Shown piece by piece: positions 10,027 to 24,700 of a stretch of 64,000 bases of DNA. Position 1 is the stretch's first letter; each line of letters starts with the position of its first letter. Made by a program: the position numbers and the translations under genes. The notes beneath the pieces were generated by a model, which made no database searches, was not told where the DNA came from, and saw nothing but the letters and a program-made list of their open reading frames with translations. This stretch comes from Rugalucina vietnamica (lineage: Eukaryota; Mollusca; Bivalvia; Lucinida; Lucinidae), in the NCBI GenBank assembly GCA_964017185.1, contig OZ024878.1, forward strand, positions 3,038,151-3,102,150. The letters are read 5' to 3'.

Positions 10027-12680
10027 GTGTGTGTGATTATAAATTCTTAGAAATGTTATAGTAGTCAAATATTCCGACAATATACAAGTTATTTATTAAC
10101 TTCTCCCTCTCCATATGGTATACTAAAGTTAAATCGTTTTAGATGTTTTGTGTAGTTTAAATGTTCAGACGATTCTGAGAAGGTTAAATAAAACGCAGAA
10201 GGCTAGTTTCGCAAATATTGAATGGTTTAAAAATGTATTGTAAACAACTTCCAGGTCTTATTGTTCTTATTCGAAGCCTTTTTGGTGGACCATATGTTTT
10301 GGAATAGAACCACGTGGATCCATGTACATATAGAGAATATACAAAAATGAAATAATGATAATATAAAAATAAATGTTTTTTGAAATGAAAATGTCACTAT
10401 ACCGATATAACCTTGCCCACGATTAGTGTTGTTAGGGTAGCTGCCCGTCCGTCACATCATCACACCACTTCGGTTGTTTATCGTGGATATGTAAAGAACA
10501 GTTTATCATGATCAGAACAATCAGAGGTAACGTGGTAGCGCATATACAATACAAACATTCACATATATTGGGGAAAAACTAGGGGGAAACACGCTAACGT
10601 GTGTCTTCGATCTCTAAACACATAATGTTGAAAAAGTGGAATGAGAACGGACATACACATATTTAAAAACAAACGTTCAAGATTCAAAGATTCAAAATTT
10701 AATCGGCATTCAATCCAAAACAAACAGGATTATGACAGAAACATGCAATAACATACATGTAAGATGAAAAATGACAATTACATTCCATACATTAACATTA
10801 TACAAGATTTTAACAGTACAATGCGTTTAATTATTACAGAAACTTTGGCTTGAACTGACAATGACAATGAACTTTATTGTGATTTTAGCCAATGGTTCAT
10901 AACGCATATAACATATACACATATACATATTATAACAACATCAAATGAAATTTATGGGAGGCAAAAGTCAAAGTCATAACATAATATTACTTAATTTAGT
11001 AAGTACCAAGCGTGGTATAAATTAAAAATGCTGCTTAAGACTGTATAATCATATGACATCACCATACCGAATTTATGTAGATTAGGAGTATTTACATATT
11101 TAAATGGTATATATAAAAATAAGCTTGATTTTGACCTCAGGTGCGTCAAAAGATCGATGAGTCCATGAAGTGCATGTAGCACGTGAAAGGTAAATCAGTA
11201 CGAAATGCCTCAAGTTTTCCGTTACTCTTCGGTTGCACGCACAGTAAGTATTTGAACTGAACCTAAATTACAATCTGTGTATCCTTTCACTTGCTACTAA
11301 GTAGACTCGTCGATCTTTAGACGCGTTTGAGGCCGTAATCGAGCTATACGTGTGATAACTTATCACAATTTACAGAAAAAATGATATTCATCTTCAATTT
11401 TATCACATCTATATGGACATTTTCTTTAGTCTCTATCTTTCCCACTATGCGTAACCGCCTAGTAACAAGATAATCTAAATGTAGCATATATGACATATAT
11501 ATGCATGTATGTCTATATTTGAATAGTTTTAAAACAGACGGAAAATGAATTGCCAAACACTAAAGCATGTAGAAGGGAATGAAACATTGTCAGAAATACT
11601 AAAATACTTTGGATGTAGTCATGTTTGACATACTACAGAAATAATCGTGTCAGTTAATAAGTTAATGTATGCTTTAAACTAAAATTTACTTGACAAATAT
11701 GAAAAATATTCTATTTTTGTCACGGCAGACACTTCAAGTGCACGAAGTGTTGCAAGCTTGCAGTAATCTGAAAGAATAAAGCTTTCAAAATAAGAAAGCT
11801 AATAATTACCTCAGTACACCCCTGTTTTTGTTTGTTTGAATTGAAGCTTAACGTCCCAGTCAACAGCCATGGTCATGTCGTGACGTTACCTCCATTTTAT
11901 GGGACTTTTTTTAAAATTAGACTGTCACGTTATCCAAAAAGTGTTTCCTACATAACCATCAAACTAAGCTGTGAAGGATTATATGTACGGATGGTTTGAC
12001 TTGAACCACTTTTCCTGGACCAACTCAGATCTGCGCACTTAACCAGTAATCAGAAGGTCAGTCAGTAGTGTACAAGCTTTGAATGGAGGCACAAATAGCC
12101 CATCTATTTCTTTAGTCCCCAACTGGTGGGGGCCCCTGCTTTACCATGGCCGTTCGTCTCTCAGTAGGCCTGCATGTATTGGAAATAATCCTCTTTATTT
12201 CTTGATATTAGTCGTTTATGAGTGCTGGACCAGTGGTGAGTTATTTGATGGCTGACTAGGCCAAGTAGTTCTGACCTGTCGGTTGCAAGTAGAGAAAGCC
12301 AAGCCAGTGTTGAAGAATCTATTAAAGGACTGTTGACCATGACTTTGCGTTCTTTGTGCTTTCTTTGGGCTTTACATTTTCTTTTTTTGTCATATTGAGC
12401 TGCTCCTTCAGAAATCAGAAATTCGTTATCGGTTTAGAAACGTTTTATATATATTTGGCTTTATTTGGATAATACTCGTCTTTGTGTATCGACTTGCAAA
12501 ATTGCAGTATTTCTCTTTGGTCCCATTTTGCCAAATCTATTTTGACAGTGACCTCATCAGTATATAAAAAACAATGAAGATTGCTCTACAGAAAGGTAGC
12601 AAAACTAAGAAAGGTAGGACTTTTTGTCCTTTTACAGTGGCAGAAGTCACAGTCACCTCTTCGGTGTCCAACTTCTCTCT

Positions 12681-12720
<40 letters not shown>

Positions 12721-15700
12721 CTTGGCACTGATTTTAAGGTCATAGTTTTCACTATTTTATACTGTATACATGTTAAATGAGCCGCCTCATGGGAAAACCA
12801 ACAATCTGCCTATGCCTAAACAAAGGCGCAGATCAGCTTCGCGGTAACCGCGAAGCTGATCAGCGCCTTTGTTTTCGCTACATGGATAGTACAATTCTTC
12901 TTCTTAAATTCGAAAGTTCAAGCTTCAAGCCTGCTTCTGTGACTGTACAGGCCGGTTTGTGTCAGACCTGTTCGAAAACCACATTGTTGGTTTTCCCATG
13001 AGGCGGCTCAAATGGACATGTTATCATGATGGGTCTCCGACCTTTGGTAAAATATTGAGAAAGGTACAAGAGGACTTCTCGATGGTTGAGTTCAATTCGA
13101 TTGAAACGAAGTTTCTTAACCAAAAACTTGCTTTTGCTCTTTTCAGTAAGATCTTACATATCATGGGCTACACTATTCTAGATTTATTGTTAGTTGCTTT
13201 AAGTTTCAGTGTTACATGTACATTTTTCTATCAATGCAGTCAAAAAAAATAGATTAGTTTTGTTTTTAATTTTGGAACCTACTTTTCACTCACATGCAAA
13301 ATGTAGATTTTGTCGGACATTTTTTATTACTTGTTGCGGTCATGAATCTGTTGTAATTAATATGAGCTGTCATGTAGAAAGACAACTTAGTAATTAGATT
13401 ATTATGTATAACAATTATGAGTGTCTTACATTTTAATGTGATATTTTGATATACGAGCTAAATTAGACATGAGCCGCCTCGTGGGAAAACCAACAATGTG
13501 GTTTCCGACCAGGTCCGACACAAACCGGTCTGTACAGTCATAGAAAAGGGCTAGAAGCTTGAAATTTCGGATTAAGGAAGTAGAGGAATTGTACTATCCG
13601 TGTAGCGAGAACAAAGGCGCTGATCAGCTTTGCAGTTACTGCGAAGCTGATCTGCGCCTTTGTTTTCGCATATGCAGATTGTTGGTTTTCTCATAAGGCG
13701 GCTCAAATTATAAAGCGCATATGCTATGCGGTGCTACAGTGCGTATTTTTTTTAATATACAGTCAGGTCTGAACTAAAGTTGGCAACCTCTGTGCACTTC
13801 TTATGGTGCAGCCCAAGTGCACAATTCACTATATGTCGTCACCCGTCATGGATTCGCGTGCTTATGAATTTGTAATGCATCAGTCATTCGAGTCGCGTCA
13901 TGAGAAAGCAAACATTTTGCATATGCCAAAACAAAGACGCAGAATCAGCTTCGCAGGAACAGCGATGCTGATCAGCACCTTTGTTTTCGCTACACGGATA
14001 CATGTAGTACAATTCCTCTTCCTTCTAAATACAAAACTTCCAGCCTCTTGCCATATTCTGTGCTTGTACAGCTCGCTTTGTGTCGTGCCTGTTCGGAAAC
14101 CACATTGTTGGTTTTCTCATTACGCGACTCATTTGTAACCACGGCCCCAAGCTTTGGGCAGAACGGACAACCCAATCGAGATTCGACTTTTACACCCAGG
14201 CTTTCTGTTATATTTGCAAAGAAGTCAGTTAAATGTAAAGCCAGCAGATTCTGGGGAGGGAGGTGAGGCAGTCGTGACCACCTGACTGCACCCACAATGC
14301 AGACAATGCAGGGGGGTTTAGCAGGAGTTGTCTGGGCAATTAAAGCCAGTCCCTGCTTTCCCTTGGCCTAGGGACCGTAATGAAAAACTAGTGCATTAAG
14401 TTTATAGCCCAGATTTCATTAGCAGTCCTATCCGGAAAATAGCATCAGAACACGAAAACTTCGAAAGTTGACTTTATAATACTCCTGTACAGCCTGGTTT
14501 TGTGTCGGCCGTGGTCGCAAACCTACATGTAGATTGTTTGGGGTTTTTGTTTTTACGCAACGGCTCATACTATCTATTTCAGTTTTTCGGACATGTGAGG
14601 GAGCAAGCACAGTGGGGCAAATCCGGGAGGCCTCCGCCAAGCTGAGGGTAGTGGTAATTGTCAGTACGAACCATGAACCGAACGGGAAATACAAGATGAC
14701 AATCAGGTGAGAGTTATGCACGTGATCTCACGGTCTACGTGACATATCTACAAGGCTGAAAAATGTGATATGAAATATGTACAGGTAATATGACATGATT
14801 CAAGATATGATATTTAGAGCATGATTTTCATATTGACATTTTGGTTAGCGCCCGTAGTATCAACCCGAGAGCTTTAGCATCCACTAAGAGTATGATTTGA
14901 GCCGAGGCGGTTCTAACGAGTACCCACAATCTATGTTTTGGAGCACCCCAGTTTTGCTATATAAAAGTGGGGTATTAGGGGGTATATATTGCACGGATAT
15001 GTTTTCCTCATAGTATTATTTGCTTTGGAAAGGTCAGGGGTAAACCGGCACTGTTCAAAGAAATGCACTAGACCATCTGCTCAGGGGATTTTCACCAAAA
15101 CACGAGATTTAAAGCTACAGTGAAGTAGATGATTATTTTTCACAATGCGTACTGTATGCATCAAAATGAATGTACAGTTTGTACCGACAATACAGCTGTG
15201 TACACTTTTTCTGAAGAGTCTTTGTCTAACCTCTTGTCCAGAATCAAACCTATAGATCTGTGTACACGTAGGGATAGACCATTTATTCAAGTATTAACAT
15301 TCAATTAAACTGGTTGATAATGTAGATAATCCTGTCAAATGTTATTTTATCATTTAGGCATGTTAAATCACATTTTTGTCCATTGCATAAATAATAAGAG
15401 ACAAAAATGAGGGGAAAATGATAAACTGTGATGGCTGTAGAACACGGAATATATCAAGTTCTAAAATGAAATCAGTGACCAGACACCGATGAAAAATAGC
15501 AATTCTATAAACCCAAAGTGATACACTTCCATTCAACTTCTTGAATAAACCTTTGGTATACAATTTGTCTGGCCAAGGCACTGGACGGAGAGCACGTGTA
15601 TGGCATTGTAGTATACGTAGTCGCCCATTACTACTTATAACTACTGAATATACATAAAATATTTATGATATGTAATATGGAACATTCAAAAGCTACATTA

Positions 15701-18700
15701 ATATTATAACTACTGTTTTGATTGTTGACAGAGCAGCCAGACAAAACTAATCGAAAAGTTGCCGTTTTGTGACAATTTTAAATTATTATTATTATTTCTT
15801 TTTTTTTTTTTTATCTGAGGACGCATGAAACATTAAAACAGTTTGGGAACTGCTGATTTCTATTGCGTACATGTAGATGGTACGCACAGGTCTGATTTTT
15901 TATGCGTACAGAGCGAAAAGTCGTGTGCACATACGCAGCGTTATCTATTTCGCTGTAAATCACCTGCTATTGCCCCTTAATAATTGACGTCTATATTCTT
16001 TCACTAGGCTGACAAACCCTCCTAACAACCCGCTGAGTTCAAAGATGTTACCAGAGAAAGACTGGCAAATACTGTTCCACCATGAAAACCGACTGAAGCC
16101 GACTGTTAGCAAAGATGGACAACTCGTGCTTCACGCCGCCGAGAGTTGTCTCTACGTCATAGCACCGGTCAAAGGCAAATATAACGGTATCGCCCGAGGC
16201 CAGACAAAGCTGATAGAGTTAGAAGGGACAGGACTTTCGATATTCAAGTCAATAGTTATCCCGAATTTTGCCATATACACACAATCAATACCGCCCATGA
16301 ACATTGCCTCCACCGGAGATGACAAGCTATCTTTTGTCTATCTAGATGACAGAAATAAATCAATGGACGACCTAAGTTTAATGCAAGGTTCCCGGCGGCT
16401 GGCTATCACGCCAGATGTGGTGGACCAGGGACGGGTACCACTAACCTCCTTTACAATCCCCGCCCCGGGTAGAGTCCAAGGGGAGCTGGGCAACATCTTC
16501 GTTCTGTCCGCCTCACAGAGAATCAACTATTACTTCCATCCAAATATCAGACAGGATTTTGCAAACAAGTTTATTGGTAGGTACCACGTATCATTTCGAA
16601 AAAACACCTACACATGCCCATATGATATACAGTAATTTTTTTCAGGTCAAAAATCGATAATTTTCAGAGGAAAGTTTTTTATATTTTTCTTATTTTTGCT
16701 CAAAACATAGATTGTGGGTACACGTTAGAACCGCCTCGCCGAGGCGGTTCTAACGAGTACCCACAATCTATGTTTTGGAGCAAAAATAAGAAAAATAGGT
16801 ATACCCCTGCATACCCCAGTTTTACTATATGAAAGTGGGGTTTAAGGGGGTATTCATTGCACGGACATGTTTTCCTGATGATGTATACAGAATTTTCCTA
16901 AGTTGTAAAATTTAAATCCAGATGACCAATGGTCCTATAAAGACTTACCCGAGATCTATATATGCGAATAAAAGTTATTGAACTTAATGCACAGCCGTGT
17001 GACTTGCACCTTTGATTTCACAAATGCATGCTGTTGGTTTACTCATGTCGCGGCTCGTGTATTTTAATATAACCTCATTGATTGCAAATGAGCCCCCTCG
17101 TGGGAAAACCAACAATGTGTTTTCCGAACAGGTCCGACACAAACCGACCTGTACAGTTACAGAAAAGAGCTAGAATCTTGAAATTTCGGATTAATACGTA
17201 GAAGAGAAACTGTACTATCCGAGTAGCGAAAACAAAGGCGCTGATCAGCTTCGTTACTGCGAAGCTGATCTGCGCCTTTGTTTTCGCCTAGGCAGATTGT
17301 TGGTTTTCCCATGGGGCGGCTCAAATGGTTAATTTCGCTCATGAATTTTGTAGCCTGGCAATCTAAAATCTTCAGAAACTTTTCGTTAAATATAAAATGA
17401 TTTACGATGTCAGTTAAATATATTACGATTTATATTATCAGTTAAATATAATTAAGATTTACCCTGTCGTTTAAATATGTTAAGATTTACAATGTCAGTT
17501 AAATATAATAAGATTTCCACTGACACTTAAATATATTAAGATTACATTGTCAGTTAAACATATTAATTAAGTTAAATATACGTACATGTATTACTCGTAA
17601 ATTAACATTGTCAGTTAAATATATTCAGATTTACTTTGTCTGTTAATTATTTTAACATTTACATAGCCAATTAAATATATTAAGATTATCAGTAAAATAT
17701 ATCACTATAAAAATACCGAGAATCACGTGGTATTGTATACATACAAACCGATAAATGATCGGTGGCACACACTGCAATTGAGAACGAAGTTGAGGTTAGA
17801 TTTATTTTCGAGTTTTCATCTACACCGTTTCTTCTACTGACTGATAGATAGGTGCAGTCAATGCAGAAATTGGGACATTTATTGAAAGAAAGTAAAATAA
17901 GAAATCCCGGTTATTTCGTTTTCGCAAACACTTCAATGTTATTGTGTTGGAAGTACTATATGTTCATGGGGCGGAATTGTTTGCGAAAACGAAGCAACCT
18001 GAATTCCTTATGTTACTTTCATTCAATAATTGTTCAATTTCTGCATTGACTGCACCTATCTACCAGTCAATAAAGTAAACGCAATAAGAGAAAACTCGAA
18101 TTTCTCATCTCAACTTCGGGCAGAATTTCATTGTGCGTCACCCATTCCGTACCATGGGTTTCCCAGCTGTGTATATTACGATTTACATTGTCAGTTAAAC
18201 ATGTAAAGATAAATAAAAATTTACATTATCAGTTAAATATTTTAAGGTTTATATTCATTTTGCCATTAAGATTTACAGTGTCAGTAAAATGTATCAGATA
18301 GAGGAAATGCATTGATTTATAGAGTATCTATAAATCCATAGAATATTTATATATCTATAGAAAAAAGTGCTCTATAAATTTATAGATCAAACACATAATC
18401 TGTCTGCTAAACTTGGCTAAATGAAAATCACATTACGAATCTATGTGCACATTAGTGCCGAGGATCTACGCTGCGGAATTTCAATTTTCGTTTTGTACAT
18501 GGCAAGTCTAGTTTGCTACGGACGCTGCAGTGCATCTTGTATTTCACTGTATACTTTTCGCATATTACGGCTTACCTCAGGAAACATGTGAAATGTATGT
18601 ACCCCCTTAAACTCCACTTTTATATAGAAAAACTGGGGTTTGGTTTAAACTTTTATTTCTGTATATACATGCACATATAGTAATACAAACAAAGCATTTT

Positions 18701-21700
18701 ATACAACCGTTGCATATATAACAAGGGATTCAGAAGAAAGTCGAAACGACTTTTTCAGAATCTGTATCCCATACTATATAAACAAGACAATATTCATTAC
18801 ATGATTCGAGAGAATTCCAAAACTATGTTGATAAAAACTAATCAGTAACATTGTTTTAAGTAAAATGATATCAAGTTTAAACAGCTTGGATAAGATTCAT
18901 AAACTTTCCCTGTTTTATAAGTCTCCACGGGGGATGGAGAAAATGAACATTGCAATAATAATTTATTGGTCCTTCTTCCAGACACATGCTGAGTCTAGTC
19001 GTCATTATGTACTTTCAATAAAACATCGGTAATACTGTATAATCTTTATATAAAACAATCTAATGCTCAAAACGTCTTGTCTTTTTAATGAATTCATGTA
19101 CTGATAGAAATATGCATTTGTTTTGCTGGTATGTTAGTGTTGGATCACCATATAATAAAATCATAAGAGTCGGGCGACAAATAGTTGACACTGAATTGGT
19201 CATGTTTGCAGGGGTATATCCATTTTTCTTATATTTGATCCAAAACATACGTTGTGGGTACACGTTAGAACCACAATGTATATTTTGACTAAAAGTATCA
19301 AATCAAATTTTTCAATTTTCCAATCTCTGTATATTACATGGACAAGCTTTCGTAATGTAATGCTGTATATCTTCAGACAAGTTCCAGCTAACGTTAGTGG
19401 ACGCTATCTTGAATAAAAATATCAGACTAAGTTCTGTATTTTTGCTGCAGATACTGCATTTAGGCTGTATTTACATAAAGCACAAAATACTGGTTTGGAA
19501 TTCGTTCTTCAATTATTTCATTTTCAAATGTTTTACTGGAGATATTTTGAATATTTTCTAATTTTACTTTCTTCTCACACGCTTCCTAATACGTGGCTGT
19601 ATATAAATTATATGCCCAGTTGAGTTGAATCTGAATTAGATGCAGCTTCCGTAGCAAAATAGACATGCCATGCAAAAACCCAAATATTTTCATTTAGTCA
19701 ATTTTGGCAGACATATTATGTGTTTGATATATAAATTTATAGAATATTTTTTCTATAAATTTTCTATAAATTTATAGGTATTCTAAATTTATATATACTC
19801 AACGTATAAATCAACGTATCTCCTCTACCTGATATATTACGATTTACATTGCCAGTTAAATATATTACGAATTACATTGTCAATTTTAAAATATAATCAT
19901 TACGACTTACATAAATATATTTAGATTTTTTTTTTCAATTCAGTTTTACGTCCCTTTCAAGATTATTTCAGCTGATATGAGACGGGCCAATCAGTAGGTG
20001 GGGCGAAAACGGGAGAACCCAGAGAAAACCCACCTGACACACCCGCAAGCAAAACTTGACTTGTCTCACATGACACAGAGGACACAGCGGTAAGATGATC
20101 GAGTGATTAAGAAACAGCGCTCTTAACCCGCTCGGCCACGGGAGCCGCCATATTTAGATTCATTTTGTCAGTATACGTCACTAGTTCTCACGAAAGTGGG
20201 CCAAATTGGGTCATAGAGTAAAATGCACATCTTATGTTATTTTAATGAATAGGTAACCTGAATTTAGTTTGCGTTTTGAAGTATCTACCTCGTATTGAAA
20301 TATTTGAACAGAAACTTTTAGTCTAACATACCGCACGGTACATATGCTAGCGTGTCTTGATGCGAGGCCCCTATTCAATATGAATGTCACAGTTAAGTAT
20401 GTCGATTCTCACTTATATTTAATTACTTGACTTTTCGCACTAAAACAGCCATACACGCTCGGAAAATATTACTACAGAAGTATTGTTCTGATCCATAATA
20501 AATGCACAATGACTAGAGATAAATGGAAATAAACAAAATCAAAGTGTATTTGTCATTGCCTTCGGTGTATTCTACGAGCCCAGATATAAAAGCTTAAATA
20601 AATTCTTTCAAAAAGAGATAATGCATTATGATTGTTTTCGCCAGAGAGTCACAAACACTTATCTCAACAAAAAATGAAAGTATTTTAATGGCATATTTTA
20701 AACTAATCGTTGGGTATGATGCCGCATGCTTTATCATGAAATCATATTTTTCTGTTGTATTCTACGAGCCCATCAATAGTAAGGAAGTGCTTAATCATAG
20801 ACAAGGCTCTGTCACTATAGTGAAAGGGAGAGAACCCGTATTGGTCACTTCAGACATTTCATAATTTTTGTATACTACGGTTCGTCGGAAATGAATCTGA
20901 AATCGCATAAGTATTTTACGGGACGTATTTTACGGGACAGTGGCTTAGGCGTGGAACCAGCGATAAGCTGACCATATCTTAAAATGGAAATTTACGTCAT
21001 AATCTGTGGACGGACAACCATTTTCGAAGCTGCTAGAAGCTGAAGGAGGTTGTGAAAACAAACATTATTCATAAAACAGATAGAAATTTCTTTTTAACGA
21101 GATGCCACGAGACAAACATTTCAGAGGTAAAATATGCACGGAATAGTGTCGATTACGTACGTTTTTAATTACACCAAAATCGATGCCATGCTGTGTGCTC
21201 AATAATCAATAATGAGTGTAAACTTTGGATTCGCATATGACCGGTGCAATAGGCCTACATTAATTGTCAGAAGAATGCATTTCGTGTAGATCTATTCGAA
21301 TTTATTGAGAAATGAAATCGGTTGTTCTGACAGGGATTTTGTGTGGGTATTCAAAATGCGTGTCAACATTTTTCATTAGCTCGAGCAGAATGTCCCGTAG
21401 AATAGGAATATAAAATACATCGTATTCGTTCTAATTAGCACACAGTGCACTTACATGCAACTTTTCAAAATAACTTAAAGTTAAGGTAACTAAATATCGT
21501 TCTAATTAGCGCCCACTACGAACGGAAGCATCACATGCAATTTGCTGAAATAACAATGTCAAAATATCAATGTCAGATGATGTCATTCAAGTGTTCCATT
21601 CGTTTAAAAACAGCGATTCATCATTTAATGTTAAGTTTCGGGTATCTATGTGTAAAATTGGTGTTAACTACCAATATATTAGTCGAGCCATGTGCGCTTA

Positions 21701-24700
21701 TGAACATGTTTTTTCGGAAGCGTCTAGGGTGTGCGGTTATGAGAGCATGTGCGCTAATTAGAATGAATATGGTAGTCAACATCTTCAATAGGGCAAGTGG
21801 TTTTCAGCAGTCTTATAATGTCTCGAATCAACTCAACATGCGCAGATCTGTATCTTTGTTATTCACAATTTCGCTTAAATCGTGTCCATTACAGGTATAT
21901 AGCACCTGGATGGATTGCTCACATGTTAATATGATAATTTTCAGTCGAAAAAAGGGAGATTTTTCTTCTTTTCCTCTTGTTAAAAACGTCGATTGTGGAT
22001 ACATGTTAGCTTCGTATGAGCGAGACGGTTCAAACGGGTACCCACAATACATGCCTTTGTACAAAACCTCAAAGCATAGATTGAGGGTACACATTAAAAC
22101 GCCTCGACTGAGTTCCCACACTATACCTACAGGAAGGAGCAAGCGTTTCTCCAGTCGCTACTTAAAAGAAATATCTGACATAAAAATATGCTGCTTGCGC
22201 GTAAGTTTGACTTTAAGGATGTTCGCTGCTAACATTTGACATTTCGGAAATTCCGGTTTTTTTATTTTGTTGAATATCTCGTAAACGGTTGTAAATATTT
22301 TCCTAATGTTTTATATTTGAATAAATATTGATGATATGCATTAAACGCGTCATGAAAATTGTCAATCTAAGGAACTTCATTTTTTCTCCCCATTTTGAAA
22401 ACTTTAAGTGTCAGCAAAATTTAGGGGGTAGGGTAGATTAAACTTGAATATTACACAACAACTTCAAATTACTTGCACTGATTTGATGTTTATTTTAGCA
22501 GAAGTAGATGTATACAAGGTCTTCTCTATCAGTATTTCTTTCTTTGGTGAACTAGTTTAAAAGTTTTGGGTGGTTTTATGAAATGGGGTGTAAGGAATAA
22601 AACAGCCGAAAAAAGGCTTAAAAGGGCGATTTTCAAGTTGTTGGTTCTCTCTTATATGCATATTATCCTATATCTTTCATTCTGTAATTCGAAAAATTTG
22701 AACAAGTTCTATATTTTGTGAAAATACATATTAAAGTTTGAATCTACAAATATGGTTTTGACACATTTGTAAATATTGAATTTTTCCGACTTTTCATTTC
22801 AAGTTAGGGGGTAGGGTTGTTAAATGAGTCGAAAAAATTGTCATCCACTTCAAGACGAAAATTTATGTTTGTTTTAGGTCCAAAATAGTCAGCGTTGCTG
22901 AAACAAAAATGACTTTTGGAAGTATTCGTGATGTATTGTTTGTCCAGGAATGTATATGTGAAAGAATTGAAAATCAAATTGATTTTTCAAATTTTCAAAC
23001 ATGTTGTTTAGAGGTCTCATTCAGAGGCCTGAAGCTTGAAAAAATGCACACTACCCTATATTTATTTTGTTTTCATATGTCTTATTTTTTATTTTGGAGT
23101 TAGAAAAAAAGTTTGAATACTTTTTCATTGGCAGCGAACATCCTTAAGATGTACTAGAGCATTCACCATTTTTCATTATCTACTGGTTCCCAGCATATTG
23201 AAATCAGTATTGGAGATACAGGTAACCAACCCCCCTTGGATTATAGATTATTTTCTCGGGGGGGGGGGGGGTACCTGTATTTCCAATACTGATTATGTGA
23301 AACCTGGAAACCAGCAAATAATGTAAAAATGGTGAATTTTCAAAAGTACATGTATTCTACGGGACAACCGTCGGGACAGTAAGAAGAAAGAAATAGCCGA
23401 ATTTTGACTTTTCGATATACAATAATTTTGTGTGTTTAAAGCAGCCATTGTGCCCAATGATCCATAGGACAAAGGGATTTCCTGTTATTTGTAGGTTTTT
23501 GAAAGTGCAGGCTTTCTATGAAATTGACACTAGTTTTTTTTCTGAAAGTACAATATATTTGTACTTCTTCGGACTGAAAAACAGACATATATATTTCTAG
23601 ATACCCGTAAATTGGTGGCATATTTCAAAAGCAGTATTTAGTCCTAATAAGAAGCACTAAATGATTATCGTTAGCGATTGCACATTTTCATACAAGACTG
23701 TGTAATGTTTAATACGCCTGACTCGTAGAATACAAACCAAAGCAAAGTAGTGTTGTTATGCCGTCCCACGTGTTTAGGCACTATGTGATATTTACTGTGC
23801 AAAAACTTTAAAACTCGTTACAATAGACATGAAACAAGTAAAAGACAGGCATTGAATCTCTTTTTTGGTCCAAACAGTTTCTCCTTTTTTACGCCACTCA
23901 AAATGCCCACTTTCGTGAGAACCAGAACTGTGTGATGAAAGTACACAGATAAACAATTTCTATTCCAGCGGACTTAGCTAAGATTCAGGGAGTTGAGATA
24001 GCCAAACTGATCAAGGTCTCCACTTACATCCAAGGAGAAGACATACTTAATGTGACGCTTGTAGACCCCAATAGCGCTGCGGCACAGGGCATGTCTGATG
24101 ACGGATACAACTTTACGGTCACACCCAAAGCAACAGCTGCTGGTACCCGTTTTGATGTCCTGCTGATTGCTAAACATATTGACGGTAAGTTTGTCATACA
24201 TTATATTTGAGCCGCCTTGTGGGAAAACCAACGTTGTGGTTTCCGACCAGGTCCGACACAAACCGGGCTGTACAGTCACAGAAGCATGCTAGAACCTTGA
24301 AAGTTTAGATTTAGAAACAAGAGGAAATGTACTATCCGTGTAGCGAAAACGAAGGCGCTGATCACCGCGAAGCTGATCTGCGACTTTGTTTTCGCCTATG
24401 CAGATTGTTGGTTTTCCTATGCGGCGGCTCATAAATTAATTCGTATTTTAAGGTCAAAATGGCCGGAATATCTGCGATTAGAACCAAACTCTAGCCTTAA
24501 ATAAAGATGAAAAATAACCAAATTTGTAAATAAAAAAAAAATGTCAAATTACAGTTAAAAAATCTTTCTACTGTGACTATAATTGTGCACACATACGCGC
24601 GTATATCCAAGGGAAAAGTAAGGGAAAATGTTCGAAGACAGAAAATGTGTAAGGGAAAATGGTCGAAGACAGAAAATGTGTATCAAGATAACAAAATATA

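Larger units (their letters stand above)
20181..23921. mobile_element. possible 3.7 kb element with inverted ends
   Basis: Left GTTCTCACGAAAGTGGGC and right GCCCACTTTCGTGAGAAC are perfect inverse copies 3.7 kb apart in intron 3. Partially matching inner words (TACGGGACAGT near 20934 and its relatives near 23357) support a single element. No transposase is recognised and no clear target duplication is seen. It contains the TTAA element and a foldback. Confidence 0.5.

Noticed and set aside
21535..22239. 234-codon open frame in intron 3
   Set aside because: It runs across a decayed palindromic MITE, shows no family motif and no splice logic, and its composition is that of the surrounding AT-rich DNA.
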